This document shows positions 35,321 to 47,361 of a DNA stretch of 64,000 nucleotides, in pieces. The notes beneath the pieces were generated by a model. That model was not told the DNA's origin. It did not search any database and saw only the letters and a list, made by a program, of their open reading frames with translations. Each line of letters begins with the position of its first letter. The stretch's first letter is position 1. Made by a program: the position numbers and the translations under genes. The stretch comes from Ulota crispa (lineage: Eukaryota; Streptophyta; Bryopsida; Orthotrichales; Orthotrichaceae): contig OY987244.1 in assembly GCA_963920765.1 (NCBI GenBank), positions 20,316,358-20,380,357 on the forward strand, read 5' to 3'.

Positions 35321-38300
35321 TTCCCATACTTTAAATGCTTTGTTTTGAAGTGACAAATTTGATGTCTCATTGTTGTATTTAAGAATCAAGTTTACCAAAA
35401 TAAATGAAATAGAATTAGCTCCTAAGAATTTTTGAAAATTTTGAGTGTTATTGAGAGTTAACTACAAGAAAATTTTGTCAATTTGATTATTTTTTTTGTA
35501 GATTTGGACATGTTAGTTTGGACGTTTTTTTGTCAATTTAAACACTTTTTATCAATTTGATCATGTTTCGTCAATTCAGAAATGTCAATTTGAACATTAT
35601 TTTTTTGTAGTAATTTATATAGTTATGAGCAATCCATTTGTATGAGGTCATTTAACCCCTCAACAACCACAACCAAGGGTACCTCAAAGGCCCAAATCTC
35701 CAAAACAATGTGTTCTGAAGAATAATTGAATGACGACTTTGAAACACAAGTCTTAAATTATGATCAATTATCACATCAATGTGTTTGGATTTATTATTGC
35801 ACTCAACACTAGTCATCAACAAAATTTGAAAGTGATAATTCAAATTTTTTATATTAAATCATCATATGTTGAAAATTAATTATTTTTGCTAGAATTATTT
35901 CTTTCAAGTTTTAAATGGCTGGTTGAAATTGTGACGGCTTTTCAAGATTCTTTTTGTCTCATCTAAATTTTCAAGTCATACTTGAAGGACCAAATTAACT
36001 TGAACTAGAAAAGGTAGTGTTTACAAATTGAATTATAAAATAACTGTAATACAGGTTTTGAAATTTTGTATTGCTTATATACGTTGAAAAACTAAGTCAA
36101 AAACCAAAAAAACATACATATGGATACTCAGATGAGGTTTCTTAACTTAAGGATCAAATGTTCAACATTTAATCATTGAGTGTAAATCAATCCCTTACAT
36201 AAAGAAACTTTAGTTTTTTCCTGTATTTGTATGATACTAGATTCTTATATCAGATTTACATTCTTATATTAGATTTACGTTGTTTGCACGCTATCACTAG
36301 AAGAAATTTGTGTTTTTTTAGAACAAATTTTTTTGATGTCTGCTCAAATTATGTTATAACATATGCTAAAACTAATTTCTTGATGTCACGTTTGATGTCA
36401 CATTTGATGTCATTGTTAACATGAAAAGAAGTAGACGTCCAAAAAAATATGTTATAAAAAACATGAATTTCTTTTATATAAAAATCTCCAAACTTTTATC
36501 ACAAATAATTTAAAATTTTACAAATAGAAACACTTTTCACCTTAAGAATTAACATTTTGAGTTTATATTGGCTTTTTAAAACTAACTTCAAAAACAAGCA
36601 TCATATGAAAAACTTTGAAACATCACTACAATCAAACTCAACATTATTAAACCTTAGAGAAAACAATAATGTTGCTAAAGGTCATTGATTTTCAAATTAG
36701 AGTTACCTTTCGGAACAAAATTTGGAATTGTTTGTTTCAAAATATATTGATGAGCATTTGTGAGTTTAGTTGCACACCTAGTTGTACATACACAATCCAT
36801 GAATCATATTTCATTGTTGTTTTTATTAAAGGCTGTTACTCAATTATTGGCTAAGGAGGAAGCTTTATGTATAAATAAAGCTACCCTTTAGAAGTTTGAT
36901 TTTGATTACTGATACCTTACTAGGAAACCAAGATAGGGTGACATGAACAACTTGACAACTTAGGGCCTCTTTACATTAGTGACCAAGGGCCATGATCAAA
37001 GCTTTTAGACTATTGTGATTGAAGGAGGAGAAGGAGATGGTCCAAGTTCACTTTACATTAGCCTCAAAATTGAAAAGTGACCAATACTAAAAATAGATGA
37101 TAAAATGACACAAAATCCTACATGTCATAAAATGGATAAGATTTCATGATCACCTGGATTTTGTGTTGAGAATCTCTCAAGAGGTTTTGTGGCCGAGTTT
37201 TAAGGGTGACCAAGCCATTCCAAAATTTTTGATTGATTTGGTTTTGTGAAGCTTTTTTGCTACTAACTATTGAGAATGTTGTTTTACCATTGTTTTACTA
37301 CCGGCATGAGTATAGTTTTATTGCTATGAACACAATTTTTATTTGAAATGTTGTTTTACTACAAGGAATGCATTTTGGTTGCAATTATTTTAGTTTTTTT
37401 ACAATAATTAAAATCTAGTCAAGTTTTTCTTGTAACAAATGACTTTTATTGTGTTCTCTTAGAACTAATTCCATTGTAAAAACACACCAAAATAATTCCA
37501 TTGTAAATACACATCTAAAAAATGGCATGGTCATTTGTTTTGTATTTTCCACTTTGTACATTAGACTAAAGTTTTGATAGCAAAAATTTGTGGTCTTCTT
37601 GGTTATAAGTCTCCTCCTTCATTTCTTGGCATCCAAATTTATGGTTTTTTTTAAAGAGATGAAAAGAAAAGAGAGAGGAGAGAGTAAAAAAAGGAAAACA
37701 AGGACTGCAATAGAATAAATGATCAAGTCTCTAAGTTCACTTTACACTCTTGGAGGTGACCAATGAATGAGAAAATTTGTTCTTGGTCATTACCCTTGAC
37801 TAAGAGCTACAACCAATAAATAAATATGAACATCCTCTTGGTTACTTGTGGAAAGAGACCCTTAGCTACCGTATTTGATAGTCTAGATTACTCTTTACAA
37901 CACATCTTCACAATTTTAACCCTTGAGCGCCCCACCAGCCCAAATGTGGCCTCCCAAAATCAGAAATTGAGGAGATGGAGTCCAAATCCTAGGTGTACTG
38001 TCCTAGAATTGTACTTGGGTTTAGGGTATGGTACTACTCTCATGTCATATAATGGGCAATGGGGGTTTCACCACTTGTACAAGCATGGATTGTGCAAGTC
38101 AAGTATGACAATCGTATGCCAAAACTTCATTTCATGTGGTTTAGGGTTTAGGTGCAAGGATAGAGATCAGTGGCTATGGCCGGTTCCATACCGTTAGGGG
38201 TGTTTTGGCACGCATGGCTGAGACTAGAGAAGGGTTTTGCAGCTATACCACTAGGAGCCCTCCCTATACCTTGTCTATTGTCCACTATGCCGTGTGAGCC

Positions 38301-38953
38301 TTGCAACTTTGGGCCTCTAAAAAGCACCTTGCAGATGTCAAAACATCACCAAATTTGGTAGCAAGCGAGATACTTGTAAATTGCATTCCATGCCTAAATT
38401 CCATCAAAAGAAGCCTCCTCTAAGACATGAATTTTTGCATCCATAGCCACAGACTCCCCCAAAATTGACCAATTGCTTCATAGTCAACTGTACTTTGATT
38501 ATTATAATCTCCAAAATGGTGCGGTCAAAAGTTCTGCAAATTTCTAGTCAGGTGCAGCAAGCACCCTTTTTGTTATTTTAGTGGTGAATCCTCCTCAATC
38601 TAAGTTTACAACTCAAGGCGTACAATGTTTCCTAGCATGATCCCCTTGTCCTCATTTTCTCGATTTCAGTGTGGACAGTGAAGGGCTAAGAATCTAGAGT
38701 CCTCCTTTCCTTGTGGGGTTGGGGAAGTAGGGAACAGTGCTGTACTGCTGGTCCTGCTTGGATGCTTGCAGACTTGTACATTAGTTTGTCCTTTCCCTGA
38801 AAAATGGGACTTTGGGAAAATGAAAGCATCAGTTCACTTGAGTATAAGCAGTAACTTAATTTTACTCAATGAATTCTCAAACCAGTGCAATGGCCCACTG
38901 ACCATCATCAAGCACTCTGAAGATACGGTAAGGTACGCAAATTAGTTCAAGTA
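35321..38953. other. AT-rich intergenic DNA, no gene seen
   Basis: I find no exon with a recognisable product. A TTAACCCTTGAGCGCCCC motif at about 37917 looks like one end of a TTAA MITE but its partner was not found. The open frame at 37826-38197 overlaps it. The stretch 36960-37870 has scattered copies of GTGACCAA and CTTTACA(C/T)T motifs that may be a decayed foldback. Confidence 0.45.
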
Positions 38954-39360
38954 AGGTAGGACGCTCAAAAAGCGACCCTGTCAGTTAACAAGTCACATAA
39001 GTCACATAAGTAACTCAAGAATGAATATGAGGTGGTTTTTGAATGGATCCTCTCAAGTTTTTCAAAAAAAGTTGTTTTTTATTACAAGAGTCAATCACAA
39101 GTTTTGGACTCAACTAATCTCTTTATACATTATAGGGGGACAGTTTATGAGAAATCTAGAATCCTAAATAGGTATCTACTCCAATTTTTTTTGAAAATTT
39201 ATCAATAATTCAATAATGTCTCAAAAAATAAAATAATTATTGGGTTACATGTAACATCCATTTCTCTTTATTTGAAAATTGCTCAAAAATCTTTTGGTTT
39301 AGGGAAGACCATGAAAAAGCAAATCAGTCCTTAAAGGGTCGCTTTTCAAGCCTCCTACCT
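38954..39360. mobile_element. MITE with AGGTAGG ends and TA target duplication, copy 2
   Basis: The element reads TA|AGGTAGGACGCTCAAAAAGC at the left and GCTTTTCAAGCCTCCTACCT|TA at the right. The inverted termini continue through CGACCCT / AGGGTCG. It is 407 bp. The interior matches 4370-4772. Confidence 0.85.
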
Positions 39361-40280
39361 TACTGTGCCTCAACGCTAACAAGTACTAACATGCCTTAGT
39401 TATTTTCTATAAAACTTCTAAATTGCTATTGTAATATACTATATTTAGAATTTTTGGAGAAAAGAGCCTATTTTTTATTTAGCACATTCAAACTTCAACC
39501 GGGTTTTTTGCAATTTCAACTAGCTGCCACTACACTAGCTACTAGTTCTCCCCAAACCTTGAAAGGGAACAATATGCATTAAAATTTGAAGAGGAGACCC
39601 TATTTCAACTCCTTGCCTTTATTTCATGCCAAGTGCAATTTTGTACTATCACATATGTTGTATTTGTCAAATTTCTAATCTTCCACCAACAATCTTTTAG
39701 CTCTTAACCATATGTAAGATTTTGAAATTGCCTCAACTCAAGTCAACCTCTTGTAAATAGAAAGAGGGATTGCACCACAAGGAAACCATAATTGAGTTTA
39801 CAAAATGTTGACAAAGATTGTGACCTAATCTATAGTATACTATAGATTAGGTCACAATCTTTGTCAACTTTTTGTAAACTCAGCCATGATTTCCTCGTAA
39901 TCGACACAATGCACTAAAGTTTGATATTAAACCAATTAAGAAAAAGTATTCATAAAAAACATTAAAAAACACTAAATAAAAGATGGAAATGTTATTAAAA
40001 TCACTACAAATCTACCATCAACATAAAACCAATACATTCTCCTTCTAATATGAGAGCTTTCATGATATATAATTTTAAGTTTTGGACTTAGTTACGTATG
40101 GATTGCTTGGAAGGTGGTGTGACTGAGGAATGGTGCTTTGTATCCCCATCTTTACATAGTGGTTATACGCATTACATTGAATCTGAAAAATGTACATTAC
40201 TCTTCTTTTCCATAATTAACATGCTTCACAATATATGGTGAAATTAGTGCGTAATTTGAATCTGTATACGACATTTACAG
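39361..40280. other. AT-rich DNA holding the 39.8-kb palindrome
   Basis: Apart from the palindrome (39776-39899) nothing is recognised. A GC-richer 48-codon open piece begins ATGGATTGCTTGGAAGG at about 40098, with no splice support. Confidence 0.4.
39776..39899. repeat. Near-perfect palindrome without a spacer
   Basis: The symmetry centre lies between 39837 and 39838 (CTATAGTA|TACTATAG). The first 31 bases outward are perfectly complementary. After one mismatch pairing goes on through TTTTGTAAACTCA and, with several mismatches, to about 62 bases per arm. A transcript from either strand would form one long hairpin. No mobile-element termini or target duplication are evident. Confidence 0.9.
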
Positions 40281-40387
40281 GAACAGAAGATATTACACCC
40301 CAATTTCTTCCAAGACTGGATGCAAAAAGCTTCATCATTTCTAATGAAGATTACAAGTTGCCCTACCTTGAGAAACTGGAAAAGTAA
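40281..40387 (+). CDS. Possible terminal exon of an unknown gene
   Basis: After a good acceptor (ACGACATTTACAG) an open stretch encodes TEDITPQFLPRLDAKSFIIS and then NEDYKLPYLEKLEK before TAA (40385-40387). The composition looks protein-like and the sequence is GC-richer than the DNA around it. I could not identify the family or any upstream exon, so it may be a relic or captured exon. It would converge on the USP gene, whose stop lies 281 bp away. Confidence 0.3.
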
Positions 40388-40667
40388 AACTAAAAAGAAA
40401 AAAAATCACTACAGTAACAATCAATTGCGAATCATAATTTTCAGGATTTTTCACAAGACCAGCCCCAACGAAAACTCTTTTTATTCATAATAGTCTTACA
40501 ATCAACATTGCTCTCCTAGGTTCTTTCTACTAGAACACCAGAATCATACACTGCAGAAATGTTAGAGATGGTCGCAGTAGCTAATATGGGCAAAGGAGTA
40601 ATTCAATATACAAATTATCAGTAATTACAATTAGCAAAATAATACACCTGGACTCTAAGCACGGAGT

Positions 40668-42840
40668 TTAATCATCCATGGGGTCATCAGGAATTTCTTT
40701 AGGATCTCGCTTGATGACAATTACAGGACAATCAACGTTTTTTGTCACATAGGAGCTCACTCCAGCCACAAACATGCTGCACAACAAGTAAGTCCAATTC
40801 TAGTCAGATTTGCCTAGTTCAAAGTTTTTGAAGTTACTCCGACAACCGTAAAACCAACAACAAATGAAAAAGATGAAAAACTAACTTTTTAATGCACAAT
40901 CAAAATTGAAGTTTTTATAACTTAAAAATTACTATTTTTTTTTCAGTGTTTTCTAGTGTGTTGAAAACGAACCACCCAATATAATCCTAAAACAACTCAA
41001 TGTGTATAATAAGTGGTACATCAAACATAGTAATGTACTACTAGACATGCTAGTGTATACTGTAACAAGCTTTTAGTAATTTAATTTTTTTTATTACTGA
41101 TTTAATAAAGTTCTTGATTCTCTCCACATCTTTTTGTTTGTGTGATGACTGATGAACGCTTTTTAAGTCCATGTTTAGTAATTATTAGTGTTTAGTTTAC
41201 ATAATTCTCCAAGATAGATACAAATAAAACAAACGTTATACATAGATACACAAGATTGCACTAGACAGGCCATCAATTGGGACTCCAATGCTGCAAGGAA
41301 ATATTCATAAATTTGTAACTTACCTTTGCATAGTTCCAAGGCCGCGACTGCCCAAGACAAGGAGGTCGGGATTTTTCCGTTTAACTTCCTGGCAAATAAT
41401 GTACTTCGGATCTCCCTTTTTTATCCATCCTTCACAATCAATCTGCAGTCATTCCATTCAGTTATTGTTACAGTTGAGAATTATATGAAAAGAGTTGCCA
41501 GTCAAATCCAGACTCACGACGAAGACACACACAAATTAACAGAATAGCATTTTCCTTTAAAAGGGACCAAGAACACACCCAAGCCTCTGCAATTGTGTTA
41601 CCTGGGGGGACAAATGAGCGTGTAAATGCATTCTACTATGTGTTCACAACTTGACACGTGGAAGTTACTCTATCAGCACAACAAAAGAGAGAAACTCTTG
41701 AAGGGTTTGACAGGAAAATGCAATTACAGAGCGTGCAATTAGAGACGGTTGAAACTACTGTATAGACTTCCTGAAGAGAACGAAAGTACCTGGGCGTCAT
41801 GGCATTTTTTAACAAATGTCTGAATCAGGGCCCTTCCTTTGACTCGCTCTTTATGCCTCGAATGCTGGAAATCGCTCGGACTTGCATACACGCTGTCCAA
41901 TTCTTCCAATCCTGCAATCACCAAACTGGTCATCAAAAGCTGCTACAAATAGATAAGCTCATCAAATTGACAATATGCCATTACTTTGGCACAGTTCAAG
42001 CCGCACAATTAAAAGCCAAAAATCTACACCTGTCCTAGTTTTTAAACTGGAATTAGACCTATGTGATTATGTATATCACAATAATTGGCGCAAATTAATA
42101 AAAATTACTTTGGATGACCTAATTGTTTGTACAGCTCCGGGCAGAGATGAAGTTATAGTAAATACAAGGATGATGATGATTACTAATGTGGGGAGGTCAA
42201 CATGGCAAAGCTAAGCAGAAGGCTACTGTATTGAATGTTGGATTAGCGGGATCAAATCCTGAACTCTAATATTTGTGTTTCAAGTTACTTCCGTGCTATA
42301 CACTCAGCCCTCTGTAGTTACGACAATGAGAGCAAACGGGCCCCTAATTGCACTGCCGTGCCACAAGTTGACAAGTGGAAGTTGTCTATTTACATGTGTG
42401 CACAACTCAACACATCCTAAGGGTACTCTAAGGATATAAAACAAATGTGCAATTACAGAGTGTGACCTTAGAAAGAAAGTAGTAAAGAGGGGCAAGATGT
42501 ATAATACTGTAGAAAGGTTGCAGACAGGGCAGCTGGAGTGAGGCTCACCGTCTTCATCGATCACTTGGACATGCAGCATGAGCAGTTTGTATTGATTCGC
42601 ACAGCAGGGCTTGATGAGGTTCTTGCAAATCCACTCAAATGCGTGACGGCTGCTGACGGACGGTTTTGGGTAGCCTTTGCTGCTGTGGCTCACGGCGATC
42701 ATCACTGTGGTGTGGGGTGTTTCCCTCTTGGATGGAGCCTCTTCTGTGATTTCCTTCGTAACTTCATCCTTCTCCTCTTTCAACGGCGTTTCCTCCTTCG
42801 TCTGCGGCTCACTAGAGCCTGGAGCTTCTTCCTTGGCCAT
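40668..42840 (-). CDS. Universal stress protein (UspA domain), four coding exons
   Basis: Small Rossmann-like nucleotide-binding stress protein of the plant USP family, probably cytosolic. Exons on minus are 42840-42549, 41911-41790, 41442-41324 and 40776-40668. All junctions are GT-AG and the phases agree, giving 213 residues. Residues 1-43 are a Lys/Glu-rich extension (KEEAPGSSEPQTKEETPLKE). The USP domain then runs from TTVMIAVSHSS through LLMLHVQVIDEDG, SVYASPSDFQ, CEGWIKKGDPKYIICQEVKR and PDLLVLGSRGLG to DCPVIVIKRDPKEIPDDPMDD. The C terminus agrees with the plant subgroup ending ETPxDPxDD. The ATP-loop G(S/T) after the nine-residue spacer is AG here, so ATP binding is uncertain. A non-coding first exon ending at 43918 with acceptor before 42877 is likely. 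Confidence 0.95.
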
Positions 42841-44039
42841 ATGAGAACCGAGCCTTCCAGAGAACCAGCGTCAAGTCCTGAAAATCAAATAAACCCTAAT
42901 TATTGGAGCCCACCTGGCTTGTGTTATTAAAGATCTAGAGAGGAGGGAACCCGAGCATACAGCAGGGTTGCTTTCCTCCAGGCTCAAAGACCCTGCAGAT
43001 GACGACACCAACCTCAGGCTGCTCATTGAAGTCTTTCATAAATAAAAAATCCAAGGAGCTAACTAAGAAGGATCTATGATAAGGCCAGATCAGCTGGCTA
43101 GGCCGTGCAAGATGTCTTGTATACATTCAACACATACAAAACGGGAGGATCTTAACCCCGTACGGATGTTGCTGTTTTGTACACAGCTCTCCTGTGTTGT
43201 ATACGGATGGAGCACTTGGGTATCACGTGAATTCCATTGTAGTTGTAAATTAGTATTTTTAGAGAGTTTTTGACATTTGTCATAAAGCCATTTCCTTCAT
43301 TTCCTTCAAGTGCTAAATGGTCTTTGTATGAATACAGCCAACTTTTTTGATAGACAACATCCTTAAAATGTTAAAGGGTGAGCTTATTGGCCATTTAGAT
43401 TTACAACGACTCTAGGGGTTAGGGTGTTCTCTATACTTCAATTAAGAATTCATGGCAGGCGAGCACTGGGTCTGCACGGCGGATTTTCTACGCTACTCCT
43501 AACCCAATTACCTACCTACATCACCGACAAAACACTAAAGGTACAAAAAACAGATTTACAAGAAGATCAAAATGCTCAAATTTTCGCTTAAATCCTTCAC
43601 AACCCGGTTTTTTGTGCTGGCACGAAAAGGATTCCAAAGTTGCGAAGGAGATTGAGGTTCAAACAAAACTGAATTAAAGCTTCAATCAGGGTGTCCATTC
43701 TTTAGAAAACTACTAGTAAATCTCTTGTACAATAGTAAACAAAAATTTCAATCGTTCGCAATTGCGTTGTTAACTATTATCAGAAAATTCGCACCTGACA
43801 CAGCCGATCCCACAACTCCACCCACGGTCTACAAGTGTAATCGCCTCAACAAGAACAACAAAAAAAGGAGTAGAATTCAAAGGAACGAGGCAAAAATCTG
43901 AGAAATGAGACACGTACTTGGTCGATATGCAAATTCAGATGAAGGCAAACTCTCGACTTGGAACTGACCTCGAATTGCTGGGTCGTAGTTTTTGTTGATC
44001 TTTGAGGGGAGCAAGGGGCAGGCGAGCAGCATCAAATGG

Positions 44040-44170
44040 GAGGTAGAGTTGGCGGCGTCGCTAGAAACTGCAGCGGGTGGGACCAATGAAGATTCGACAC
44101 GTGTCTATGGTGGGTGGAAGATCCGTGTACACGTCACATTCCTCGAATCAGCAGACGACACGTGGCATAG
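44040..44170 (-). promoter_or_regulatory. G-box (CACGTG) pair upstream of the USP gene
   Basis: Two exact CACGTG cores stand at 44098-44103 (in GACACGTGTC) and 44159-44164 (in GACACGTGGCA), with TACACGTCAC between them. ACACGTGGC is an ABA-response-element-like context bound by plant bZIP factors. The position suits the promoter of the minus-strand USP transcript if its first exon lies near 43.92-44.05 kb. Control by ABA or light is inference. Confidence 0.5.
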
Positions 44171-45313
44171 AAATATCGAGGCCTAATTGTACATTGTACA
44201 GCTGACTGTATTTCGGGCGGATTAGGTTGGGAAGATGCTGGTTTGTTCACTTAAGTTTTTTAGTGTCACCTTCTCTAACTTACTGTAGTATCACATTCTT
44301 GGTCAAACTCAAAGGATGTCCAGGTTCCCTCACTTATATCAGTATCACAATCATTGAATGTTTGGACAAGAACTGGAGCTTAATTTTTTTCGAAAAGTGT
44401 TAGTGGACTTGGTCGTAAGGTAACTCCACCTCATAGTGGCTATGTAAGCTTTGTGGCACCATGGGTATGTAAGAGAAAAAGAAGAAGAATGTTTGCACAT
44501 TTGCAAATGTTTGTAAAATGGGAAGTTTTGTAGGCATAACAAAAAAGGTTCCAAATTTTAATAGGTGAAGGTTGAAATAGAATATGAGCAAAATTTACAT
44601 TAACCCGTAAAGGATTGAGTCCTTTTTTCTGCAAAAGTCATTGAAAACTGCCACTTTTAGGGCAGTGAATGGAAAAGTAGATTTTTCTTTTTTTGAAAAT
44701 CCAACCATAGGATCATGCCCTAGACTATGGGAGGTACTTGTGGGAAAACAATTAGCTCAGTTTAGATGTGGAGTGAGATATTGACATCTAGAAGTGCAAA
44801 AAAAAGTTTTTTCTCTATTGCCCAAAATTTTTAGAAGCCTTTGACCTCTCTTGTATCAAAAAATTGCTCTACGTAAAGTTGAGGTTTATTTTTTCCATGT
44901 AGAAGACCAAGTTAGGTAAGTGTGGGAGAGTTTTCAAATCAATGGGAGGTGTAAATCATACTTTGTAAAATCTTGCAATGCCGTAAGGTCATGAAATTTG
45001 CATATAAGCAAAGTTGGAGGATTTATGTAAAATTTAGAAATCTGAATTATTTTGATCCAAATGGGAAAAATCAAGGAATCTTAGTCTACTACAACTTGGA
45101 AAAAAAAGTATATGTAAAAAAAAAAACACAAAGAGCTCAAAAATTTAAAGCACCAAATTTTACATGGGGCAAAAGGAACAGAGGTTTGGGAGTTCCATAC
45201 CTACCCGCAAACTAAAACTTCTCATAACTTTCATGTCATCAATCAAAATTGAATGATTCAAAGCTTCCCACATATAATAAAGTCTAAAGAACAAATTTCA
45301 GATTTTAATTTAA

Positions 45314-46574
45314 CCCCTAAAGGACCAACTATCCCCTTGGGGGACAAACGGATTTTGGGCATGTACCTATAGCTAATTTACTTTTTGTGATTTTTTGAGA
45401 CTTTTATGGAAGGTGGGAAATTCAAAGATCTATGTGGGCATCTAATTTTTTCTTCATTTTGACATTTATTGAAGAAGTTATGCATGAATTTCTGAAAAAG
45501 GAGGAGGGCAGGTAGCCCAAAAAAAAAATCAAAAAATTGTATTTTAAAAAAATAAAAATCTGAAATTGGTTCTTTAGATTTTTAAATACGTGGAAACCTT
45601 TGAATCATTCAATTTTGATTGATGATATGAAAGTTATGAGAAGTTTTAGTTTGTAGGTAGTTGTAGGACTCCCAACCTCCATTATTTTGCCCCTTGTAAA
45701 CTTTGTTACTTTACTTTTTTGAGTTCTTTGTGTTTTTTTTTTTGACTTTTTTTTCCAAGTTGTAGTAGACTAAGATTCCTTGGATTTTACCATTTAGATG
45801 AAAGTAATTTAGATTTCTAAATTTTACATAAATCCTCCAACTTTGCCTAGTGTATATGCAAATTTCATGGCCTTATGGCATTCCAAGATTTTACAAAGTA
45901 TGATTCACACCTCCAATTCATTTGAAAATTCTCCCACATTTACCTAACTTGGTCATCTACATGGGAAAAATAAACCTCAACTTTGCGTACAGCAATGTTT
46001 TTGATATAGAACCCATCAAAGGCTTCTGAAATTTTTTGGGTAGCAGGGAAAGAAACTTTTTTTCACTTCAAATGTCAACATCTCACTCCTCTAAGGTAGG
46101 AACACCCATAAGTGTTAGTGTCCCCATAACCGTCACCTTTGAAATCTTGGAAAATATGTGGAAATGAATAGATGTAATTACAAGGATGTACAACATGTGA
46201 ACATGAAACCTTAGTGCTAGTTATGGGTGCACAGGCAGTTCGCTTTTTAAAAATTCACAACTTTTCTCACAATATCCAAATAATACATTTGAAGGTGCAA
46301 ACTCATTATTTTTCTGTTGCTAATAGGATCCTATAATTTGCTAGATGTTTATTAATACTCATCATGTTCAAAACCCTTAAACTGACACTTATGGGTGCTC
46401 CTACCTTACTTCTAGAATGAGCTAAAATTTTTCCCACTAGTACCTCCCATAGTCTAGGGCAAGATCTTATGGTTAAATTTTCAAAAGAACTTTTTTCCTA
46501 CCTTTCTACTCATTCCCCCAAAAGTGGCAATTTTCAGTGATTTTCAAAGAAAAAAGGGCTTGGTCCTTTAAGGG
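45314..46574. mobile_element. TTAA-targeting MITE R, inserted in L in reverse orientation
   Basis: R reads TTAA|CCCCTAAAGGACCAACTA at the left (TTAA 45310-45313) and GGTCCTTTAAGGG|TTAA at the right (TTAA 46575-46578). Its sequence is the reverse complement of L and of 10296-11227, so the two form a giant hairpin. R itself contains the TA-type MITE 46094-46406. Without that insertion R is about 0.95 kb, the same as the solitary copy. Confidence 0.85.
46094..46406. mobile_element. MITE with AGGTAGGA ends and TA duplication, inserted in R
   Basis: TA|AGGTAGGAACACCCATAAGTG on the left is answered by CACTTATGGGTGCTCCTACCT|TA on the right. It is 313 bp and non-coding. It is absent from the matching point of copies L and 10296-11227. 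It belongs with 60027-60415. Confidence 0.88.
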
Positions 46575-46816
46575 TTAAATAAAATGCAATTTTTAAAGAA
46601 GTTTTAGGCTACCCACTCTCTCTTGTTTTCCATAAATTCATGCATAACTTCTTCAATTAATGTTAGAAGGAAGAAAAAAATAGATTTGCATGTACATCTT
46701 TGAATTCCTCAACTTCCTCAAAAGTTTCAAATTTTTTATAAAAATTGATTTAGCCATAAGTACATGCCTGAAGTCCCATTTGTCCCTCAAGGAGATAACA
46801 ATTCTTTAGGGGTTAA

Positions 46817-47361
46817 ATGAATTTTTTTTAACTCTTTAAATTTAGGATTGTTCATACAATGTCCTACATATTCCAAGTCCCATTTAAGAATTTGATTGGT
46901 TTAGAGCCAAAAGTTGAAATTTGACATTTCATATTACGTCCCAAGTCCACTTTTTGGTTGCTTATATGGTAACACATTTTGAAAATTTTGGTGCGAAAAA
47001 AAATGGAACTTCACTCAAGGTTGGGTTGACCATTTTGCTAAATCCAACTTCCAACCCAAGTCTCCCTATTATTTTTGCATGAAATATTCGTGACATTCTT
47101 TAGTGCTCCTTTTTGCCCTTAACAACCTAATTACTTTGGGATCTCATGGGATTGTTTTCACAGTCAACTTTGACAGGTTTAAAAAGAAAAAGAAAACACT
47201 CAAGTATGATGTTAAGCAGGTACCCATTTTTATTTTATCAAGTACCAAAGTTTACAAGTAAGTTCTGTTTTCTGTATTTTTCAAAGTAAATGCTTCTGAA
47301 TCCATTCGGTGAAGGTCTATAAAAGATGCGCCTGTTTGTTCCCTCTCTCTCTCACCCAGAA
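46817..47361. other. Intergenic DNA before the unidentified gene
   Basis: AT-rich. A TATAAAAG motif lies at 47317-47324 and a CT-rich tract ending in CAG at 47361 precedes the first exon I can see. Upstream exons of that gene, if any, were not found here. Confidence 0.4.

Larger units (their letters stand above)
44604..46812. mobile_element. TTAA-targeting MITE L (GGACCAAG subfamily), split by a sibling copy
   Basis: Its left end, TTAA|CCCGTAAAGGATTGAGTCC, stands at 44600 onward. Its right end, AACAATTCTTTAGGGG|TTAA, stands at 46812-46816. Its interior is collinear with the solitary copy at 10296-11227 but interrupted at 45310-45313 by element R. Removing R and one TTAA restores an uninterrupted copy. 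Non-coding. Confidence 0.85.

Noticed and set aside
34599..35327. 242-codon open frame on minus
   Set aside because: It runs through both arms of the foldback MITE 34949-35320 and has no domain. The frame is a by-product of the inverted repeat.
47317..47324. TATAAAAG as the core promoter of the unidentified gene
   Set aside because: It lies almost directly before the first in-frame ATG (47326), too close for a normal leader. The exon I trust begins after a splice acceptor at 47361.
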